DNA of 64,000 nt, taken from CAZCAQ01 sp964496905 (GTDB lineage: Bacteria; Patescibacteriota; WWE3; UBA101185; UBA10185). The notes under the pieces were generated by a model. It was not told the origin of the DNA. It saw only the letters and a list, made by a program, of their open reading frames with translations, and ran no database searches. Positions 58,782 to 64,000 of the stretch are shown piece by piece. Position 1 is the first letter of the stretch; the number at the start of each line of letters is the position of its first letter. Made by a program: the position numbers and the translations under genes. Location of the stretch: contig CAZCAQ010000004.1 of the NCBI GenBank assembly GCA_964496905.1, positions 1 to 64,000 of the forward strand. The letters run 5' to 3'.

Positions 58782-59000
58782 TCACAAAATAGTGAAAAGC
58801 CGCACAATAGAAGCAAACCCACCTGCTAAAGCACACCCGCCAAGTAGCAGAAAGGCTATAAAGACCAAAATGATGGCCTTTGCAAACAGGGTGATGCCTT
58901 CCGCATCCTGTGGATCTTCGTGATGCCTTTCCAGTTCCGTGTTCACATTGGAGCCGAACATGCCTCCAACTCGAAGTAAGAGAACAACCAGATTCTTCAC
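58782..59000 (-). CDS. Small single-pass membrane protein
   Basis: 72 residues. A hydrophobic N-terminus (MKNLVVLLLRVGGMFG), a charged centre (ELERHHEDPQDAEG) and a membrane helix near the C-terminus (AIILVFIAFLLLGGCALAGGFASIV). Unknown. GGAGGTG lies five bases before the GTG start at 59000, which clearly fixes this frame over a longer open frame on the same strand (58765-59040). An orphan gene unit with its own terminator. Confidence 0.6.
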   Translation of the reverse strand: MKNLVVLLLRVGGMFGSNVNTELERHHEDPQDAEGITLFAKAIILVFIAFLLLGGCALAGGFASIVRLFTIL

Positions 59001-59799
59001 AAGTACACCTCCACTGAACTATGCCTAATTTATAGGCCAAGCGTATAAGTATGACGATATAGTAACATATACGTCTGAGTCATGATTGACGTAATTTACT
59101 ATGCTTTAAGCATCAAAAAGACTAATAGACGCATTAATAACGCAAATATACCTAAGCGGTAAAAGTTAGGGGATTCGTGCCAAAAACGCAAAAAGCCAAA
59201 TAATAACAAAAAGAATAAAAACAAATAAAAAAGCGACAGGGAATTAAATAATTAATTTCTGTCTAATTTCTTCAAAAAAACAAAATCTAAAAATCGCCAT
59301 AAAAAACCGCAAGGGAAGAGGCCCAGTACCTAAAACCAAAGATATATGCAACGTCGTATAATGTATGTTTAACGACGTTATGTGTGAGATTTTCTAAGAG
59401 GCATTCAAATAAGGAGACACGTAACTAAGTAGAGGATAAAAGAGTTAAAACAACTTTTAAGGTGATTAAATTTAATAAGTTATCTTCTCAATCACATTAA
59501 TGTATCATCTATTTTTTTGCATACCGTACTATCGTAGTTTTAAGTAGTCGAGGTACCTTGGCCTCAATGCGTGAAAAGATATCCACAAGCACTTCTCCAA
59601 AAACTATGACAATCATCCAAAAATAAAAATATGACAAACCTACAGTATTAACGAGTGCCAAAGTATGACAAGAGAGTTAGAGAGCTTTGGCAAAGTGTCC
59701 TATAGTTTGATAAATAAAAGAACTACATACGTCGCTTAAAGTGATTCTCACTCACCTCTTCCCTCTCCCAAGATGTCTATAAATTCTTATAATGCGTGT
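59001..59799. other. 800-base gene-free region
   Basis: No convincing coding frame, tRNA or known RNA was found on either strand. It contains two perfect inverted repeats, AACGTCGT/ACGACGTT (59350-59379, with TATAAT inside) and TGCCAAAG/CTTTGGCA (59656-59692), GTGATT/AATCAC around 59461-59496, and an orphan CCTATAG element at 59699. The first 100 bases hold the promoter of the gene at 59000. It may carry an unrecognised small RNA or a decayed gene. Confidence 0.6.
59699..59714 (+). promoter_or_regulatory. Orphan CCTATAG-type promoter candidate
   Basis: GTGTCCTATAG matches the promoter at 26357 over 11 bases, followed by GATAAA three bases on. No gene follows on the plus strand. CTATAG is palindromic, so the direction is uncertain. 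Confidence 0.3.
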
Positions 59800-60600
59800 T
59801 TAGGGCTTAAATAAGAACAAAATCACAAAAAAAGTAACAATAATAGATGCATATTCCAGAACAAGTCTCTTTGTAACATTATTCTTTAAATGCCCTTGAA
59901 GATAGCCAAGTACAAACATTAAGACTGTGGCTATATAAAGTGCCGTTAAAAATGGCTCGGTTGGAATAAAAGATACACTAAAGCCTGCTATAACAACTAA
60001 AAAGGCAGCTAAGCTAGCTAAGTATGCACTCTCACCTGTTGTAGGTTTGTTAGCCTCAACATCTAGGCTAGTTACCCACAGCGTATAAAAGGCAAATAGT
60101 AAAGTTGATACACCAATAACAGCCATTTGAATCCATCCCAATATAGGTAGCTTTAATATGCCCGTATAAAAAGGAATAGCAGTAATAACGAGTAATATAA
60201 GTAACCAAGTTGTGGCAGCTCTATAAAGCGGAATTAAGCCTTGTTTATATAAAACAACCAAAAATATGTTATTAACAAGCGAAATCGCATATAAAATAGC
60301 ACCTATAAACACTAACGAGCTGACTTTTATAAGTAAGCCTAAATTTGGAAAATACAGAACCGACAATATTACGCCTATTGCAAGGTGCGCAGGTAAAATT
60401 AATGCATACAAAAAATTTTCTCTTCTTAAATTATCTTTTTGAACAAACAATGAGCCCAGACATACAAATAAAAGTGCCAATATAGCTATTAGCTTTTGAG
60501 TAGTTCCTGTATAAGCCCAAACGCTCCCTAAAAGTACGGCACTAATTGCAGCATAAACTATGTATTTTTGTTTTCGACTAAATTTTAAACTAACTTTCAT
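59800..60600 (-). CDS. Multi-pass membrane protein, unknown
   Basis: 266 residues, about eight membrane helices joined by very short loops, with a basic N-terminus (MKVSLKFSRKQKY). No transporter signature recognised. It overlaps ruvC by four bases, so yebC, ruvC and this gene form one operon. A role linked to recombination is not implied by that order. Confidence 0.65.
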   Translation of the reverse strand: MKVSLKFSRKQKYIVYAAISAVLLGSVWAYTGTTQKLIAILALLFVCLGSLFVQKDNLRRENFLYALILPAHLAIGVILSVLYFPNLGLLIKVSSLVFIGAILYAISLVNNIFLVVLYKQGLIPLYRAATTWLLILLVITAIPFYTGILKLPILGWIQMAVIGVSTLLFAFYTLWVTSLDVEANKPTTGESAYLASLAAFLVVIAGFSVSFIPTEPFLTALYIATVLMFVLGYLQGHLKNNVTKRLVLEYASIIVTFFVILFLFKP

Positions 60601-61076
60601 ATTTGCATTTTAACCTTTTGAATGTGACAAATCACCATGGCAACGGCATCGTTAGCGTCATCAGCTTTAACAATAGTTTCTAAACCCATAAACTCCCTAA
60701 CTGCACTTTGCATTTCTTTTTTATCAGCTCTACCATAGCCAGTCAAAACCTTTTTGGCTTCTAGTGCAGTATATTCGTGAACCTTCATCTTTTTTTTAGA
60801 TGCTACTAACAACGCCACTCCACGCGCTTGACCCACAGTCATGGCAGTTTTTACGTTTGTGTTAAAAAACAATTTTTCAATTACCATGCACTTAGGAGTA
60901 AACTCCTTGGTAATTAAGTTTAGGGCATCAAACAAAGTGGCCAATCTGTTATGCATATCTGCAGTTGAGGGCGTAGCAATAATATCTGCTTTAACAAGTG
61001 CGATTTTTGAGTCGGTTTGATCAACTATTGCATAGCCCATGGCAGCTGTGCCAGGATCAATTCCTAAAAAAATCAT
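60597..61076 (-). CDS. ruvC: Holliday junction resolvase RuvC
   Basis: 159 residues. FLGIDPGTAAMGYAIVDQ with catalytic Asp7, VIEKLFFNTNVKTAMTVGQARGV with the second acidic residue, YTALEAKKVLTGYGRADKKEM, and KADDANDAVAMVICH with the last Asp residues. It cuts Holliday junctions symmetrically with RuvAB. It overlaps yebC by four bases upstream (ATGA) and the membrane protein downstream; the yebC-ruvC order is widely conserved. Confidence 0.95.
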   Translation of the reverse strand: MIFLGIDPGTAAMGYAIVDQTDSKIALVKADIIATPSTADMHNRLATLFDALNLITKEFTPKCMVIEKLFFNTNVKTAMTVGQARGVALLVASKKKMKVHEYTALEAKKVLTGYGRADKKEMQSAVREFMGLETIVKADDANDAVAMVICHIQKVKMQI

Positions 61077-61633
61077 AATTTCTCCAAAACTTCATCAGGA
61101 ATATTAAAGTTAGCATAAACTTCTTGAATGTCCGCATGATCTTCAAGAATGTCGTAAAGCTTTAAAACGCTTTGTGCATGATCTATATCAGTTATATCCA
61201 CACTAAACATAGGGGATGTGGGATCGGGCATAAATATATATGAAGTACTACCTATTACGCCCAAAGAACCGCCACTCTTGCTTAAAATATTTTTAATTTC
61301 TGCCACAGTTCTATTATTGTTATCCGTTATGCCTTTTAGTAAAAAAGCTACTCCTAGGGGTCCATAGGCCTCATAAACTACACTCTCTAGCATGGCTCCC
61401 CCACTTTTTCCAGTACCTTTATCAATTGCTCTTTGTATAACATCCTTAGGCATTCGGGCTTCTTTCGCCTTTTCTATCGCAAGGCGCAAAGGGGCATTAG
61501 AATCTGGATCGCCTCCCCCATCCCTTGCAGCAACTGTTAGTAAACTGCTTACTTTTGTGAATTCGGCACTTCTTTTTGCGTCATTTACACCTTTTTTACG
61601 CTTAATTTGAGACCATTTGTTGTGACCTGACAT
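61073..61633 (-). CDS. yebC: YebC-type protein, compact form lacking a central domain
   Basis: 186 residues, against 240-250 in the usual family. The N-terminus (MSGHNKWSQIKRKKGVNDAKRS, EKAKEARMPKDVIQRAIDKGTG, YEAYGPLGVAFLLKGITDNNNRT, GGSLGVIGSTSYIF) is typical, and the C-terminus (LYDILEDHADIQEVYANFNIP) matches the family end. The stretch between (about 55 residues, with AGAEDV in normal forms) is missing. YebC proteins act as transcription regulators or, as shown for related proteins, in translation of proline-rich stretches. Confidence 0.9.
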   Translation of the reverse strand: MSGHNKWSQIKRKKGVNDAKRSAEFTKVSSLLTVAARDGGGDPDSNAPLRLAIEKAKEARMPKDVIQRAIDKGTGKSGGAMLESVVYEAYGPLGVAFLLKGITDNNNRTVAEIKNILSKSGGSLGVIGSTSYIFMPDPTSPMFSVDITDIDHAQSVLKLYDILEDHADIQEVYANFNIPDEVLEKL

Positions 61634-61653
61634 ATCTAAACAATAATATCACA

Positions 61654-61681
61654 TTGACAAATCTCTCACGTTTGCTAATTT
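61654..61681 (+). promoter_or_regulatory. Promoter, leaderless
   Basis: TTGACA (61654-61659), 16 bases, TAATTT (61676-61681), seven bases, ATG 61689; divergent from yebC. Confidence 0.6.
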
Positions 61682-61688
61682 GATACTC

Positions 61689-62384
61689 ATGAAATCGAGT
61701 CTAAACGTTCTAGACAGAAAAGCAGTAAAAGCAGCTCTGGAACATAATTGGGACGAAGCTGTAGAGCTAAATACCGAAATTATCAAACTTAATTCAGTAG
61801 ATTTAAACGCTAAAATCCGCTTAGGTAAAGCATATTTGCATTTAGGGCAATTTCCTAAGGCAAAAAAAATCTTTAAAGAAATTTTAGAAATTGATCCCTT
61901 AAACCAAATTGCGAAAAAAAACTATGAACTTGCTAAAGAAGGCAAAGCAGGAAAAGAAAATCATTCAAAAACTCAAATTATCGTTAAAGAACCTGGCACT
62001 ACAACCGAGGTTACATTTACAATAACTGAACCAAAAATCACCTCTAATAATTTTACTAAGGGTGATGAGCTAGAAGTTAAAATTCTAAAAAAAGCAATTC
62101 AAGTATATGCAATTATCAAAGACAAAAAAGTTTATCTTGGGGATCTTGAAGACCAACTTACTGAAAAGCTTTGCGCGGCCAAAGATAGGGGTTCAGAAAT
62201 AACTGCTATTTTCGTAAGTGGAAACGGTAAAGTAGTTAAAATACTACTAAAATCATCACTTCCTATTTTTAGAGGACAAAAACAAGAAGTTAAGCCTTAT
62301 ACAAAACAAACTGGATTTGACGAAGATGAAGAAGCAGAAGAATCCACAAGCTCAGAACGAGAAACATCCTCAATGGATGAATAA
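61689..62384 (+). CDS. TPR-repeat protein
   Basis: 231 residues. Two TPR-like helical repeats at the N-terminus (AALEHNWDEAVELNTEIIKLN, DLNAKIRLGKAYLHLGQFPKAKKIFKEILEIDP), a basic linker, then a small beta domain (about 120-205) with KIKDKKVYLGDLEDQL-like sequence, and an acidic Ser/Glu tail. TPRs bind other proteins; the partner is unknown. ATG 61689 is preferred over a TTG at 61680 because the -10 ends only seven bases before it. Confidence 0.65.
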   Translation: MKSSLNVLDRKAVKAALEHNWDEAVELNTEIIKLNSVDLNAKIRLGKAYLHLGQFPKAKKIFKEILEIDPLNQIAKKNYELAKEGKAGKENHSKTQIIVKEPGTTTEVTFTITEPKITSNNFTKGDELEVKILKKAIQVYAIIKDKKVYLGDLEDQLTEKLCAAKDRGSEITAIFVSGNGKVVKILLKSSLPIFRGQKQEVKPYTKQTGFDEDEEAEESTSSERETSSMDE

Positions 62385-62401
62385 GTTTGTATTTCCTTAA
62401 A

Positions 62402-63623
62402 CTAAACTAAATCAAAATCTTCAACAACTTTGAGCGCTGGGTCAACAGGTGCACTTGGTACAGCTGGAGTTTGCTGAGGTTGCGACGGAGCTTGCGCAGG
62501 CGGATTAGGCCTAAAATTTCTATCATTTCTAATTGGTGGTCTTTGCTGAGTATTACTATCATTTCGCGCCGATTGTGGTTGAGAAACTCTTGGCGATTGT
62601 TGCCCCTTTGGCAACTGGGGAGATTGCGTTTGAGGCATTTGAGACCGTTGCGGAGTTTGTGCTGGAGCAGAAGATTTAGCCGCGACTGGTGTTTGAACGG
62701 GTGTATTTAACCGGGGCTGTTCTGCAGAAACTAATTCATCAAAAGCAGCAAAAGGAACCATTGTATTTGTATCTGGAACCAAAACATTAACTTCCTGATT
62801 AACCTGTAAGTTGTTAAAATCCGCAGTTGCATCGGCAATTTTGTAACTTCCCAAACCGGTAACCACAAACCACTTCCCTTCTCTTTTAACAGTTAAAGCT
62901 TTAATTTTTTTTCTAGGCTGTTTTGTTGTAACTTTAAATTTTTGTTCACCGTTTTCTTTGTATGCTTTAACCATATCTCCGTATAAAATTCTAGATTTTG
63001 AAGCATAATTTGCGGGAACCTCTACTTTTTGACCGGTAGCACTTACTAAGAATTGCCCATCAAAAGAGCCTTCTATTTCATCTGTAATTTCACCTGCGGC
63101 ACTTGGACTTAAAACGGTATTGGTGCTAGGTGCGACAGACATAGGTTTTAAAGGCGTTGCCTGCTGTTTAGGCGCAGGAGGATTAATTTGAGTAATATCA
63201 AGTTCTTTATCTGATGCTGTATTTATTGCCTTATTAACTGGTGTAGGAATCGGTGCAGGNNNNNNNNNNNNNNNNNNNNNNNNNNNNNNNNNNNNNNNNN
63301 NNNNNNNNNNNNNNNNNNNNNNNNNNNNNNNNNNNNNNNNNNNNNNNNNNNNNNNNNNNAGGAATCGGTGCAGGCATTGGCGCTGGCATAGACATAGATC
63401 TAGGAGTTGGTGTATTAATGCTTGAAGCGGATCTAAATGGAGGCGAAGTCACGTCATGTCGAGTTGGTAAAGATGAAGGTAATGGTGGCAACCCAAAATC
63501 ATTGCTTAATGCATCCAGTCCCGCATCTCCTTCGTGTTGATCAATAAAGCTTTTTAATCTTGTTAAGCTTTTGTCTAAATCCATTACTAATTTTTTTAAT
63601 TGTTCAAACTGATTTTTATCCAT
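62402..63623 (-). CDS. Proline-rich protein of a secretion-like locus (spans gap)
   Basis: MDKNQFEQLKKLVMDLDKSLTRLKSFIDQ (coiled coil) is followed by a Pro/Ala/Met-rich stretch ending in PAPIP at the gap. On the other side the same frame resumes with PAPIPTPV, then a small beta domain (about 120 residues) and a Pro/Gln/Ser-rich end. The 15-base sequence at both gap edges is the same, so the gap is probably a repeat artefact; merged, the protein has about 368 residues. The reading frame is open on both sides, so one gene is likely. It overlaps the upstream ATPase gene by eight bases. Function unknown. Confidence 0.6.
63260..63359. other. Scaffold gap (100 N), probably a false gap
   Basis: The 15 bases before it (63245-63259) are repeated directly after it (63360-63374), so the two contigs may simply overlap. 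Confidence 0.8.
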
Positions 63624-64000
63624 TTTGGTTTTCTCCTTTTGCTCTCATTTCGTCTGCAATGGCCATACCTTTGTCAAAAGGTCGGTTTATCCAGCGCTTA
63701 ATTACTTCTTCTACTTGTTCTCTTGGTCTTCCGTAAGTTTCCCTACTCATTTGACGAGCTTTTTCTTTGTTTTCAGTATGCTTCTTGGCAATTTCGTCTT
63801 CTTCTTTCCAAGGTAATAAAATTCTAGCTGAAAAAGGCTGCGACGTCATTCCATCAATCATAAGCTTCATATAAATTTGAAATCTTTCTAGCGCAATTAT
63901 GTCTTGATGATCAAAGTAAGGTTCAAATTCAGACTCCAACACGCGGGCGTCAGGAGCTCCTAATGAAAAAGCAGCAATAGTGCCAACGTTACCAAAAACA
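63616..64000 (-). CDS. VirD4/TrwB-like type IV coupling ATPase, C-terminal part
   Basis: The frame is open to the window edge, so the 5' part is missing. The visible 127 residues read NVGTIAAFSLGAPDARVLESEFEP, DHQDIIALERFQIYMKLMIDGMTSQPFSARILLPW, and then a charged helical end. This is the C-terminal part of the conserved TrwB/VirD4-like (HerA-FtsK superfamily) ATPases found in candidate-phyla genomes next to surface and conjugation genes. The Walker motifs would lie outside the window. The next gene overlaps its stop by eight bases. Confidence 0.65.
   Translation of the reverse strand, partial: VFGNVGTIAAFSLGAPDARVLESEFEPYFDHQDIIALERFQIYMKLMIDGMTSQPFSARILLPWKEEDEIAKKHTENKEKARQMSRETYGRPREQVEEVIKRWINRPFDKGMAIADEMRAKGENQNG

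Noticed and set aside
58765..59040. Longer open frame on the minus strand over the small membrane gene
   Set aside because: The Shine-Dalgarno GGAGGTG with GTG 59000 and a membrane helix support the other frame; this one looks like an antisense-frame translation rich in Cys, Arg and Trp.
59001..59799. tmRNA, RNase P RNA or SRP RNA in the gene-free region
   Set aside because: I looked on both strands for the tmRNA ends, the RNase P core GAGGAAAGTC-like motif and the SRP GGAA-loop motif and saw none.
1..64000. UGA recoded to glycine, as in Absconditabacteria/Gracilibacteria
   Set aside because: rsmD, nusB and the pyrophosphatase gene end naturally at TGA, and core proteins have no internal TGA.
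1..64000. CRISPR arrays, insertion sequences and tRNA genes
   Set aside because: No regular short repeats with spacers, no transposase-like protein, and no tRNA-like cloverleaf with a CCA or TTC loop was seen.

Overview
This window looks like a scaffold from a metagenome-assembled bacterium of the candidate phyla radiation (Patescibacteria). The evidence is an AT-rich core, standard code with TGA as stop, a type IV pilus locus with no secretin gene in view, very large surface proteins, reduced versions of core proteins (compact YebC, serine-less acyl-carrier-like protein, Walker-less delta'), and many genes whose -10 box lies only 6-9 bases before the start codon. A WWE3/Microgenomates-like lineage is plausible but not proven. 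Four runs of exactly 100 N (8522, 11070, 35185, 63260) are scaffold gaps of unknown true length.

Layout. 1-8.1 kb: accessory region with secreted orphan genes, a frameshifted ADP-ribosyltransferase-like gene, a degenerate ATPase with a winged helix, and a nucleotidyltransferase-like gene. 8.2-13.9 kb: housekeeping genes (recG, rsmD, rpmF, nusB, acyl-carrier-like, rnc, rpsP, khpA, trmD) with two orphan genes between them. 14.0-31.1 kb, minus strand: a complete-looking type IV pilus locus (pilB, pilT, pilC, pilD, pilM, pilN, pilO and ten pilins or pilin-like proteins) plus a large secreted protein that may be the pilus tip. 31.2-33.7 kb: small unknown genes and holB. 33.9-40.5 kb: gyrB, a family II pyrophosphatase, gyrA and rnhB. 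40.6-53.3 kb: a seven-gene surface-display locus with a 2125-residue exported protein, two DUF916-like membrane proteins, two paralogous exported beta-proteins, a dockerin protein and a membrane-bound cohesin protein. 53.3-57.2 kb: a Ham1-IMPDH-like fusion, a membrane protein and an SPFH protein. 57.3-64 kb: xerC between two orphan genes, an 800-base gene-free stretch, then ruvC/yebC, a TPR protein, a proline-rich protein and the end of a VirD4/TrwB-like ATPase.

Two expression styles are visible. Many core genes have a good -35/-10 pair with the -10 only 6-9 bases before ATG and no Shine-Dalgarno sequence, which predicts leaderless mRNAs. Small orphan genes and the main pilins instead have clear Shine-Dalgarno sequences. 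Several orphan genes also share a CCTATAG element just upstream of the -10 and end in a long-loop hairpin.

The most interesting system is the surface locus at 40.6-53.3 kb. It combines a neighbouring cohesin-dockerin pair with duplicated exported proteins and DUF916-like receptors, resembling the WxL systems of Gram-positive bacteria but without WxL motifs or sortase signals. The Ham1-IMPDH-like fusion directly downstream is a second strong novelty.
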